Assembly (NCBI RefSeq): GCF_002005145.1
Contig: NZ_CP019698.1
Span: 248,001-312,000 of the forward strand
Length of the DNA stretch: 64,000 nucleotides
From: Desulforamulus ferrireducens
GTDB lineage: Bacteria; Bacillota; Desulfotomaculia; Desulfotomaculales; Desulfotomaculaceae
Reading direction: 5' to 3'
Positions 54,961 through 63,590 of this stretch are shown piece after piece (positions within the stretch are counted from its first letter, which is position 1; each line of letters starts with the position of its first letter). Under the pieces are notes generated by a model. It did no database searches. It had not been told where the DNA came from and was given only the letters and a program-made list of their open reading frames with translations. The translations under genes and the position numbers were made by a program.

Positions 54961-56220
54961 ATGTCTACCGAGAACGTTGCCCAAGTGCCGGAAGTAATTG
55001 ATTTCTCGAAGATGGATCCTAAATTTAGAGATGAAGTAATGGAAAAACTTAAAAATATTGATTGGACTCAGTGCTTGGCCTGTGGGATGTGTACCGCCGG
55101 TTGCCCTTACTCGGATGTTCATGGCAACAACGATCCCCGGAAATTCCTGCGTAAACTGGTGCTGGGTATGAGGGAAGAGGCCTTAAAAGATCCCTTCATC
55201 TGGAATTGCACCGTTTGCGAGCGTTGCACCGTAGAGTGCCCCATGGGTGTAAACTTCGGTATTATTACCCGTGGTATGCGGGGTCAGTTTGGTATTCCCA
55301 CCCCTGGTTTTATTGATAAAGTAGTTAATGAGCACATTGAATCCGGTAACCAAATGGATGTTCCTCCTGATGAATATATGGAAACCATTGAGTGGATTGA
55401 AGAAGAGCTGCGGGAAGAACTGGGTGATCCTGATTACAAAGTTAACGTGGGTAAAAAAGGTGCTGAATTTATCTTTGGTCTCAACGCCCGGGAAATTAAA
55501 TATTACTCCCACGAACTACAAGAAATCCTCAAAGTATTTTACTATGCCAAAGCTGACTACACACTGGGCGAGTATCGTTGGGATTGCACCAACCTGGCTC
55601 TGTTCAGCGGTAAAAACGATGACTTCTGCGAAATTCAGCGCCCCTTCTTTGAAGAAGCTGTTCGTCTAGGTGTTAAAAAGATCGTGGTAACCGAGTGTGG
55701 CCACGCCTTTAAGTCTACCGTGTTGTTCCACGAAAAGTTCTGGGATGGTCCGAAATTCCCCATTGTCAGCGTATTGGAAGTTTATGATGAGTGGATTAAG
55801 AATGGCACCTTGAAGGTTGACCCCAGTCGTAACCCAGAGCCTTGCACCGTTCACGATCCCTGTAACCTGGTTCGTAAATCCGGCGTTTTGGATGCTAACC
55901 GTAATGTGATGAAGGCCATTTGTGCTGATTTCCGTGAAATGTATCCCAACCGTCAGTATAACTACTGCTGTGGTGCCGGTGGTGGCGCTCTGGCTGTACC
56001 AGAAGCTAAACCCATGCGTATGGAAAAAGCTATTAGAAAAGTTGAACAAATTGATGCTACCGGTGCTACTACAGTGGCCATTCCTTGCCACAACTGCATG
56101 GACCAGTTCACTGATATGAACAAAGAATACAAAAAAGGCTGGAAGTGTACTCATATCACTCCTCTGTTGGCCAAAGCCATTGTTGTTCCTGACTGGGCTA
56201 AGAAGAAAGAAGAAGAGTAA
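54961..56220 (+). CDS. HdrD/DsrK-like iron-sulfur protein (single-copy)
   Basis: A 419-residue protein with two [4Fe-4S] motifs, CLACGMCTAGCP (~36-47) and CTVCERCTVECP (~82-93), then CCG-type cysteine motifs: ECGHAFK (~250), HDPCNLVRK (~300), YCCGAGGG (~338) and CHNCMDQ (~379). HdrD/DsrK proteins carry a non-cubane cluster that reduces disulfides or DsrC trisulfide. It may replace HdrBC as the high-potential acceptor of the HdrA-Flx complex. Its codon use (many GGT, GTT, AAG) differs visibly from the A/C-ending codons of the preceding block. Only copy 1 has it. GGGGGAGAAG precedes ATG. Confidence 0.9.
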   Translation: MSTENVAQVPEVIDFSKMDPKFRDEVMEKLKNIDWTQCLACGMCTAGCPYSDVHGNNDPRKFLRKLVLGMREEALKDPFIWNCTVCERCTVECPMGVNFGIITRGMRGQFGIPTPGFIDKVVNEHIESGNQMDVPPDEYMETIEWIEEELREELGDPDYKVNVGKKGAEFIFGLNAREIKYYSHELQEILKVFYYAKADYTLGEYRWDCTNLALFSGKNDDFCEIQRPFFEEAVRLGVKKIVVTECGHAFKSTVLFHEKFWDGPKFPIVSVLEVYDEWIKNGTLKVDPSRNPEPCTVHDPCNLVRKSGVLDANRNVMKAICADFREMYPNRQYNYCCGAGGGALAVPEAKPMRMEKAIRKVEQIDATGATTVAIPCHNCMDQFTDMNKEYKKGWKCTHITPLLAKAIVVPDWAKKKEEE

Positions 56221-56274
56221 GAGTTTTGCTAAAATTAGTTAAACTTTTATGCTAAAATAATAAATTATTGGAAG

Positions 56275-56316
56275 ACCCTGGCCACGAGTTGTACCCGTGG
56301 CTTCAGGGTTTCCTTT
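56275..56316 (+). terminator. Terminator after the HdrD-like gene
   Basis: ACCCTG (56275-56280) with CAGGGT (56304-56309) and CCACG with CGTGG inside, then TTCCTTT. It separates the two duplicated blocks; no clear promoter is seen between it and the second hdrA. Confidence 0.7.
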
Positions 56317-56379
56317 GTGAATGAGAAAATATTACGAAAATAATGAAAATAAATTCTGCTACGGATGCGAGGTGCGAAG

Positions 56380-59300
56380 ATGACAAAGACCAATAAAACA
56401 GGGGCCGTGCTGGTAGTAGGCTCCGGCATAGCCGGCATACAGGCATCCCTAGACCTGGCTGAATCCGGTTACTATGTATACCTGGTGGAAAAAGAAGCAG
56501 CCATCGGGGGCACCATGCCCATGCTGGACAAAACCTTTCCCACCAACGACTGCTCCATGTGTATTCTATCTCCCAAACTGGTAGACTGCGGTAGACACCT
56601 AAACATCAACACCCTAACCAACACCGAAGTAACGGGTATCGAAGGTGAACCGGGCAACTTCAAAGTTACCCTAAAAACCAAAGCCCGTTACGTGGACCTG
56701 GACAAATGCACCGGCTGCGGTAGCTGCGCCGATGCCTGCCCGGTAAAAGTAGACGATGAATTCAACCAAGGCCTAGGCAAACGGAAAGCCATCTACAAAC
56801 TCTATGCCCAAGCCTTCCCCAATGCCTATGCCATTGATAACAACAAATGCCTGAAATTTAAAAACCTGGCCAACGAAAAACTCTGCGGCAAATGCATTAA
56901 GGTTTGCCAGGCCGGTGCCATCAACCACCACATGGAAGACCAAGAACAAACCATCGAAGTGGGCTCTGTACTGCTGGTACCCGGCTTTGAAACCTTCGAT
57001 CCAGAACAACTGCAACTATACCAATACGGCAAACTGAAAAACGTCGTTACCTCCTTGGAATTTGAACGGATTTTAAGCGCCTCCGGTCCCTTTGGCGGTC
57101 ACCTGGTACGTCCCAGCGACCACAAAGAACCACAAAAAATCGCCTGGATCCAATGCGTGGGCTCCCGTAACTGCCGGATTAACCATGGCTACTGCTCCTC
57201 AGTATGCTGTATGTACGCCATCAAACAATCCGTCATAGCCAAAGAACACGCACCCTACGACCTCAACACCAACATCTTCTACATGGACATGCGGACCTAC
57301 GGCAAAGAATTTGAAAAATACTATGAACGCGCCAAGAAACAATACGGCGTCAACTTCACCAGAAGCCGTGTTTATGGCTGCGACCCGGGAGAAAATGACA
57401 ACGTGCTCCTGCGCTACGCCTTAGAAGACGGCACCGTAGTAAGTGAAGAATTCGACATGGTGGTTCTCTCGGTTGGTCTGGAACCCAACAAAAAAGCCGT
57501 AGAACTGGCCCAAAAACTGGGAGTGGAACTAAACCAATACAACTTTGCGGCAGTACCCCAACTAACGGGTGTAGCCACCAACAAACCCGGCATCTACGTA
57601 GCCGGTGCCTTTAGCGGTCCCCGTGACATTCCGGAAACCGTTATGCAAGCCAGCGCAGCAGCGGGAGAAATCCAAAAGTTACTGGCGGAAGCCAAAGGCA
57701 GCCTAAGCAAAGTAAAAGAATACCCGGCCCAAAAAGACCTGGCTGGGGAAGTGGTGCGCACCGGCGTATTTGTCTGCCACTGTGGTATCAACATTGGCAG
57801 CGTGGTAGACGTACCCAGCGTAGCAGAATACGCTAAGACCCTACCCGGGGTAGTCTACGCCACCGACAAACTCTACGCCTGCTCCCAAGACTCCAGCGCC
57901 CAAATAAAAGAAGCCATCGAACAATATGGCCTGAACCGCATCGTGGTGGCCTCCTGTAGTCCCCGTACCCACGAACCGATGTTCCAAGAGACCCTCAAAG
58001 AGGCAGGACTCAACCCGCACCTCTTTGAAATGGCCAACATCCGTGACCACTGCTCCTGGGTACACCAAAACGAACCGGCCGAGGCTACCGAAAAAGCCAA
58101 AGACCTGGTCAAAATGGCCGTTAAAAAAGCAGCCCTACTGGAGCCGGTACAACCCATCACCCTGCCCATGAACCACGACGCCCTGGTCATTGGCGGCGGT
58201 GTAGCCGGCCTCAACGCAGCCCTTAACCTGGCAGACCAAGGCTACCAAGTATACATCGTAGAAAAAGAAGCAGAACTGGGCGGCATTGCCAAACGCATCC
58301 GCTTTGGCATGGGCGGCGAAGACGTGCAAGCCTACCTTGGCCAACTAATTGACCAAGTGAAAAACCATGCCAACATCAAAACCTACACCAACAACCAAAT
58401 TGCCGACGTAAAAGGCTTTATGGGCAACTACGAAACAACCCTGACCAGTGGCGAAACCATCAAACACGGCGTAGCCATCATCGCCACCGGTGCTCAAGAA
58501 TACAAACCTGAAGAATACCTCTACGGCCACAACACCAGAGTAAAAACCCTGCTAGAAATAGAAGGACTGGTGGCCGAAGACAAACTGAAGAACTCCAACA
58601 ACTTCGTATTTATCCAATGTGTAGGCAGTCGGGATGACGAAAGACCCTACTGCAGCAGAATCTGCTGCACCAAATCCATCAAGCTGGCCCTGAAGATAAA
58701 AGAACAAAAACCCGGCGCCAACATCTACATCCTCTACCGAGACATCAGAACCTACGGCTACTTCGAAGACCTCTACACCGAAGCCCGGCGGAAAGGAATT
58801 ATTTTTATCCGCTACAGCGTAGACAACAAACCGGTGGTAGAAAACACTGCCGCCGGCACCAAAGTAACTGTTGTGGACCATGTACTGAATCGTCCGGTAG
58901 AAATCTATGCGGATATCATCGGCCTGGCCAGTGCCATCGTACCGAACGACAACACCGGACTTAGCAAACTCTTCAAAGTACCGGTGAACACCGAAGGCTT
59001 CTTCCTGGAAGCCCACCTCAAACTAAGACCGGTAGACTTTGGTACCGACGGCGTGTTCATGTGTGGCTTAGCCCACGGACCGAAGAACCTGGAAGAAAAC
59101 ATTGCCCAGGCCAAAGCAGCGGCTGGACGTGCAGCCACAGCCCTGGCCAAAGAAAACATCGAAACCGACGGCAAAGCAGCAGTGGTTAACAAACGGAAAT
59201 GCATGGCCTGCGGCGTCTGCGTAGAAGTCTGCCCGGCCAAAGCGGCCAACCTGGTAACCGACGAAAGAGGCAACACCGCCGCCGACATCAACCCGGCCCT

Positions 59301-59409
59301 GTGCAAAGGCTGCGGCGCCTGCTCCTCCTCCTGCCGTTGTGGAGCCATCAACGTCAAAGGCTGCAGCAACGAACAAATCATGGCCATGGTGCAAGCTGTA
59401 TCCTGGTAA
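56380..59409 (+). CDS. hdrA: HdrA-like protein with extra FAD module (copy 2)
   Basis: A 1009-residue protein identical to the copy at 47900-50929 in every residue compared. Here GAGGTG lies 5 nt before the ATG at 56380, a better ribosome binding site than in copy 1; an in-frame ATG at 56365 would add five residues. The upstream DNA is unrelated to that of copy 1. Confidence 0.92.
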   Translation: MTKTNKTGAVLVVGSGIAGIQASLDLAESGYYVYLVEKEAAIGGTMPMLDKTFPTNDCSMCILSPKLVDCGRHLNINTLTNTEVTGIEGEPGNFKVTLKTKARYVDLDKCTGCGSCADACPVKVDDEFNQGLGKRKAIYKLYAQAFPNAYAIDNNKCLKFKNLANEKLCGKCIKVCQAGAINHHMEDQEQTIEVGSVLLVPGFETFDPEQLQLYQYGKLKNVVTSLEFERILSASGPFGGHLVRPSDHKEPQKIAWIQCVGSRNCRINHGYCSSVCCMYAIKQSVIAKEHAPYDLNTNIFYMDMRTYGKEFEKYYERAKKQYGVNFTRSRVYGCDPGENDNVLLRYALEDGTVVSEEFDMVVLSVGLEPNKKAVELAQKLGVELNQYNFAAVPQLTGVATNKPGIYVAGAFSGPRDIPETVMQASAAAGEIQKLLAEAKGSLSKVKEYPAQKDLAGEVVRTGVFVCHCGINIGSVVDVPSVAEYAKTLPGVVYATDKLYACSQDSSAQIKEAIEQYGLNRIVVASCSPRTHEPMFQETLKEAGLNPHLFEMANIRDHCSWVHQNEPAEATEKAKDLVKMAVKKAALLEPVQPITLPMNHDALVIGGGVAGLNAALNLADQGYQVYIVEKEAELGGIAKRIRFGMGGEDVQAYLGQLIDQVKNHANIKTYTNNQIADVKGFMGNYETTLTSGETIKHGVAIIATGAQEYKPEEYLYGHNTRVKTLLEIEGLVAEDKLKNSNNFVFIQCVGSRDDERPYCSRICCTKSIKLALKIKEQKPGANIYILYRDIRTYGYFEDLYTEARRKGIIFIRYSVDNKPVVENTAAGTKVTVVDHVLNRPVEIYADIIGLASAIVPNDNTGLSKLFKVPVNTEGFFLEAHLKLRPVDFGTDGVFMCGLAHGPKNLEENIAQAKAAAGRAATALAKENIETDGKAAVVNKRKCMACGVCVEVCPAKAANLVTDERGNTAADINPALCKGCGACSSSCRCGAINVKGCSNEQIMAMVQAVSW

Positions 59410-60171
59410 GGTAGCTTAGGGGTAGGATGGGCCATCGGCCGTCAGCCGTCGGCCATCGGCTTTGGGACTGATAGACCCGAGATGCTACTCCAAAAATCAA
59501 AACTAAACTCTGAAGGGTCAGCGGTGCCTGGCACCGCCTGACCCAGGTATATAACTAGCAAATATACACAACCCAACGGAACTCAACTAAATGGAAACAA
59601 CACAAAGTGCTAGCCTACGAGGTAAGGTGTTAACTTAAGGCCGTAACGAACCAAGGGTGTTAGCCTAGGAACCGTAGCCTACCCAGGAACCTGTGGCCCT
59701 TTGCGCCGCAGCGACCTGCGGAGCAACGGGTAACAGGATTGGGCGCAGCTAAGGCGTGGAAGCGGAGGCGCAGACAGGACGTCTGCGCCAGCCCGAACGG
59801 GCCATACCCTAAAGGGCACAAGTGGAAGGCCCGTTGAGGGCGGTCCGCTGGAACCCGCAGCAAGCCCTAATCCTGTCCGTTGCGGAGCCTCGGAGCACAG
59901 GGCAAAGGGCCACAGGTTCCCCGGGACACGACCCACAAGACCGGCAAAAACCCAAGCCTTACGACTTAAACCAGCTAACACCCTGTAAAGGACTAGCACC
60001 ATCATACCGGCACTAAAACTCGAAACCAACAAAACCAACAGCAACAACAAAGGTTCCAACCTTACAAATATACAATCCAAACAACAAGGCCATAGGCCGA
60101 AAGGCAGAAGGCCAAACACAAGACAGCGCAAGCCACCGCAAAATGGCTAACAGCTGCTAGGAGGGAAGAAC
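59410..60171 (+). other. 762-nt hdrA-flxD spacer (copy 2)
   Basis: It holds the same elements as copy 1: heptamer block (59431-59460), hairpin (59515-59544), structured RNA (59607-59999), A/C-rich linker. About 59460-59655 differs at many positions from copy 1, whereas the rest is almost identical. Confidence 0.8.
59607..59999 (+). ncRNA. Large structured RNA element (copy 2)
   Basis: The same fold as 51130-51494: outer helix 59607-59613/59993-59999, second helix 59654-59664 with its partner near 59974-59984, and the 19-bp helix from 59686. Between the first two helices it has 25 extra nt that look like an imperfect duplication of the second helix's 5' strand (GGTGTTAAC then GGGTGTTAGC). The core has only one substitution that I noticed (A to G near 59764). 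Confidence 0.72.
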
Positions 60172-60594
60172 ATGTCCGCACAAGAACCTAAAATTGTCGC
60201 GTTCCTATGCAACTGGTGCAGCTACGCCGGGGCAGACCTGGCAGGGGTAGGCCGCCTGCAATACCCCCCGAACCTGCGCGTAGTAAGAGTACCTTGCTCC
60301 GGACGCATTAACCCGCTCTTCATCATCGGAGCGCTGAGAAGCGGCGCCGATGCCATACTAACCTCTGGCTGACACCCCGGCGACTGCCACTATGTTAGTG
60401 GCAATCTGGTGGCCCGCCGTAAATTCGCGCTGATCAAAAACCTCCTAAACTACATGGGAGTAGAGGAAAACAGGGTCAACTTCACCTGGGTATCAGCGTC
60501 CGAAGGGGCAAGATTTGCAGAACTTATCACCGACTTAACCGGCAAAGTAAAAGAAATGGGCCCGAACACCGGGCTATTCCGCAAAGCAGAGTGA
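60172..60594 (+). CDS. flxD: FlxD/MvhD-like selenoprotein (copy 2)
   Basis: A 140-residue selenoprotein, the same as the copy at 51667. The selenocysteine TGA is at 60370-60372, and the frame continues to 60594 with conserved MvhD sequence. Conservation of the read-through frame in both copies supports function rather than decay. Confidence 0.92.
60385..60403 (+). promoter_or_regulatory. SECIS-like hairpin in flxD (copy 2)
   Basis: A perfect 8-bp stem, identical to the one at 51880-51898, 12 nt after the TGA. Confidence 0.8.
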
Positions 60595-60605
60595 GGTGAG
60601 AGGGA

Positions 60606-61550
60606 ATGAACACAACCGAAAAAATTAGAGAAATAGCCAAACAGCTACTGACAGACAAAAAAGTAGACCTGGTGGTGGGCTTTGCCCAGGGAAGTCTCCC
60701 CCTCCGCAGCACCCCGTACTTTGCGCGAACCCCGGAACAAGCCGACAACCTAATCTGGAGTGCCACCTGCGAAAACAACCTGGCCAACTTTGTGAGAAAA
60801 CGTAGCGACAAAGTAGCCGTGATTGCCAAAGGCTGCGACGTGAGAGCCATGGTAGCGCTCATCAAAGAAGGCCAAATCAACAAAGACAACCTGACCATCA
60901 TCGGCGTACCCTGCCAGGGCATGATTGACCGCAAACAAGTATGCGAAGCCATCGGCTGCCAAGAGATCCTGGAAGCCACCGACAATGGCAACGAACTAAT
61001 CCTGAAAGGCAAAGGCTTTGAAAAAACCCTGGCTAAGGAAGACGTCATGTTCGTCTCCTGCAAAACCTGTCAATACAACACCCCGGTCATCTTCGACGAA
61101 CTCATCGGCGAAGCCCTGCCGGGTAAAGAAGCCAACTATGACGATATAGCCGCCTTTGAAGCCCTTAGCCCGGCGGAAAGAAACGCCTACATTGCCAAAG
61201 AAATGAGCAAATGCATCCGCTGCTATGCCTGCCGTCAAGCCTGTCCCATGTGCTACTGCAGCGAATGCTTCGTAGACTGCGGAGCCCCGGCCTGGATTGG
61301 CAAAGGCGCCCAAAGAGTGGACGACAACGCCCTCTTCCAAACCGTGAGAGTACTCCACCTGGCTGGACGCTGTGTAGACTGCGGCGCCTGCGAGAGAGCC
61401 TGCCCCATGGGTATCAAACTCTCCCTGTTGAACCGTAAAATGGTCAAAGACGTCAAAGAACTCTACGGAGCAGAAGCCGGCGTTAACCTAACCGACCCAC
61501 CGGCTCTTAGCACCCATAAATTCGAAGACAAAGAAGACTTCATGCTATAG
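60606..61550 (+). CDS. flxC: FlxC-like FrhB-type iron-sulfur protein (copy 2)
   Basis: A 314-residue duplicate of 52101-53045. It differs by Ser for Asn in the C-terminal tail (PPALSTHKF) and one silent change noticed near 61126. The cluster motifs are unchanged. Confidence 0.85.
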   Translation: MNTTEKIREIAKQLLTDKKVDLVVGFAQGSLPLRSTPYFARTPEQADNLIWSATCENNLANFVRKRSDKVAVIAKGCDVRAMVALIKEGQINKDNLTIIGVPCQGMIDRKQVCEAIGCQEILEATDNGNELILKGKGFEKTLAKEDVMFVSCKTCQYNTPVIFDELIGEALPGKEANYDDIAAFEALSPAERNAYIAKEMSKCIRCYACRQACPMCYCSECFVDCGAPAWIGKGAQRVDDNALFQTVRVLHLAGRCVDCGACERACPMGIKLSLLNRKMVKDVKELYGAEAGVNLTDPPALSTHKFEDKEDFML

Positions 61551-61567
61551 AAGTGAGGTGAAAAAGG

Positions 61568-62572
61568 ATGATCATAAACAAAAATGAAATAGCAGGTATA
61601 CTGACCAAACTGGCAGAAGAATACCGAGTAATAGCCCCGGTGAAAAAAGACGGGTTGGTGCAATACGCTGCCATAAAAAATGGGGAAGAAGCCTGTCTGG
61701 ACTATGCCAACACCAAAAAACCGGGCAAAGAAATCCTTTTCCCTCAGTCCGAAGAACTCTTCAACTATACCGTAAGTGCTGAAGGAGTAAGGATGCAAGA
61801 CAACGTTGACAAAGAAGCCACCATCGTATTTGGCATGCGTCCCTGCGATGTTAAATCCCTGGTACTCCTGGACAACGTCTTTAAAAACGACCAATACACC
61901 GACGTCTACTACCTGACCCGTCGGGCCAACACCCTCATTGTAGGACTGGGCTGCAACGAACCGGCCAGCACCTGCTTCTGCACCAGCATGGCCTGTGGAC
62001 CCTTTGCCAAAGAAGGCAGCGACATCTTCCTAACCGACCTGGGAGAAACCTACTTCATCGAAGGCATTAGCGACAAAGGCAAAGAACTGCTGGCCAAACT
62101 TGGCCTAAGTGCAGCCAGCGAAGAACAAAAGGCCGCAGCGGCCAAACTGCAAACAGAAACCAAAGCAGACGGCAGCATCAACATAGAAGGCCTGGCAGAA
62201 AAACTAGGCGGCATGTTCGAACACCCCTTCTGGGACAGCCTGCACGAAAAATGCCTGGGCTGCGCAGCCTGCACCTACCTGTGCCCCACCTGCCACTGCT
62301 TTGACATAGCGGACGAAGCCAAAGACTGCGAAGGCTGCCGGGTAAGGAACTGGGATGCCTGCATGTTCCCGCTGTTTACCCTGCACGGCTCGGGACACAA
62401 CCCGAGACCAGGCGGCAAAGCCCGCTGGAGACAAAGACTTATGCATAAATTCAACTACTTTGTAGAACGATACAACGCCACCGCCTGCGTAGGCTGCGGT
62501 AGGTGCATCAAAAACTGTCCTGTAAACCTGGATATTCGCCAAGCCTTGGCCGAAGTCCGGGCATTGGACTAG
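61568..62572 (+). CDS. flxB: FlxB-like iron-sulfur protein (copy 2)
   Basis: A 334-residue duplicate of 53063-54067 with the same protein sequence; one silent A/G change was noticed early in the gene (TTGGTA/TTGGTG). Confidence 0.88.
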   Translation: MIINKNEIAGILTKLAEEYRVIAPVKKDGLVQYAAIKNGEEACLDYANTKKPGKEILFPQSEELFNYTVSAEGVRMQDNVDKEATIVFGMRPCDVKSLVLLDNVFKNDQYTDVYYLTRRANTLIVGLGCNEPASTCFCTSMACGPFAKEGSDIFLTDLGETYFIEGISDKGKELLAKLGLSAASEEQKAAAAKLQTETKADGSINIEGLAEKLGGMFEHPFWDSLHEKCLGCAACTYLCPTCHCFDIADEAKDCEGCRVRNWDACMFPLFTLHGSGHNPRPGGKARWRQRLMHKFNYFVERYNATACVGCGRCIKNCPVNLDIRQALAEVRALD

Positions 62573-62591
62573 CGGAAGCGAGGTAAAAGAG

Positions 62592-63425
62592 ATGAGAAAC
62601 CCCTATCTACCGCTGCCGATGAAACTGGTGAAAAACTTCACCGAGACATCAGACAAACTCATACACACCTTTACCCTGGAATTTCTAAGCCAAGAAGATG
62701 CCGAAAACTTTAAGTATGCGCCGGGGCAATTTGCGGAAGTAATGGTCTATGGCAAAGGGGAAGCCCCCTTTGGAATAGCCTCCTCCCCCACCGAGAAAGG
62801 GATCTTGAAATTCTCCGTGGCTAAAGTGGGAGTAGTCTCCACCGCCCTGCACATGCTGGAAGAAGGCACCATTGTAGGAGTAAGAGGACCCTTAGGAAAC
62901 AGCTACCCGCTGGAGCAACTAAAAGGAAAAAGCCTGACCATCATCGGCGGCGGCTTTGCCTTCACCACCCTGCGTTCCACCATCCAATATATCTTGGATC
63001 CAGCCAATCGTGGGGACTATGGAGACTTGACCGTTATCTACGGTGCCCGTAACCCTGGATTGCTGCTGTACAAAGATGAACTGGCGGCCTGGGATGCGCG
63101 GCCTGACATCAACCTAATCACCACCATAGACCGGGAAGTAGAAGGATGGACCGGTCGGGTTGGCTTTATACCCACCGTGACCAAAGAAGTGGCCCCCAAG
63201 AGTGACTATGCCATTATCTGCGGACCGCCGGTAATGATCAAATTCACCCTGCCGGTACTGGTGGAATGCGGCTTTACCCCGGACCGTATCATCATGAGCT
63301 TAGAAAACAGAATGAAGTGCGGCATTGGTATGTGCGGTCGCTGCAATGTAGGCAGCAAATATGTCTGCAAGGACGGCCCTGTGTTTACCAAGGAGCAGTT
63401 GGATAAGCTGCCCAACGAATATTAA
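62592..63425 (+). CDS. flxA: FlxA-like FAD/NAD(P)-binding oxidoreductase (copy 2)
   Basis: A 277-residue duplicate of 54087-54920 with the same protein sequence; a silent T/C change lies in the Asn codon before the last Glu-Tyr. It ends the second operon and is followed by a strong terminator rather than by an HdrD-like gene. Confidence 0.9.
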   Translation: MRNPYLPLPMKLVKNFTETSDKLIHTFTLEFLSQEDAENFKYAPGQFAEVMVYGKGEAPFGIASSPTEKGILKFSVAKVGVVSTALHMLEEGTIVGVRGPLGNSYPLEQLKGKSLTIIGGGFAFTTLRSTIQYILDPANRGDYGDLTVIYGARNPGLLLYKDELAAWDARPDINLITTIDREVEGWTGRVGFIPTVTKEVAPKSDYAIICGPPVMIKFTLPVLVECGFTPDRIIMSLENRMKCGIGMCGRCNVGSKYVCKDGPVFTKEQLDKLPNEY

Positions 63426-63439
63426 AAGTTAATGATAGG

Positions 63440-63484
63440 ACAAAGGACCTGGATTTTCCGTAAAAAGACAGGTCCTTTGTCTCA
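63440..63484 (+). terminator. Terminator of the second flx operon
   Basis: A perfect 12-bp stem (63440-63451 with 63469-63480), then CTCATT. The loop is 17 nt. Confidence 0.75.
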
Positions 63485-63514
63485 TTATAAAAAAGTAAAA
63501 GATTATATATAAAT

Positions 63515-63541
63515 TAAAGCAGAAGAAAAATTTACCGAAAT
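63515..63541 (+). promoter_or_regulatory. Sigma-D (flagellar) promoter candidate
   Basis: TAAA (63515-63518), a 15-nt spacer, ACCGAAAT (63534-63541), close to TAAA-N15-GCCGATAT. It precedes a PilZ/YcgR gene, a class often under the flagellar sigma factor. Confidence 0.5.
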
Positions 63542-63590
63542 ATAAAATATGATCAATGGTTTACATAAGGGTACGAGGGGGCTGGTGTAA

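Larger units (their letters stand above)
56373..63426 (+). repeat. Direct duplication, copy 2 (hdrA-flxDCBA block)
   Basis: Near-identical to 47893-54921, offset 8480 nt at hdrA and 8505 nt from the structured RNA onward. Substitutions noticed in genes include Asn/Ser in the FlxC tail and a few silent changes. Confidence 0.97.

Noticed and set aside
47893-63426. Assembly duplication artefact
   Set aside because: The two blocks have different leaders, different downstream genes, a 25-nt length difference and a divergent spacer segment, which a simple mis-assembly would not create. Long reads would still be decisive.
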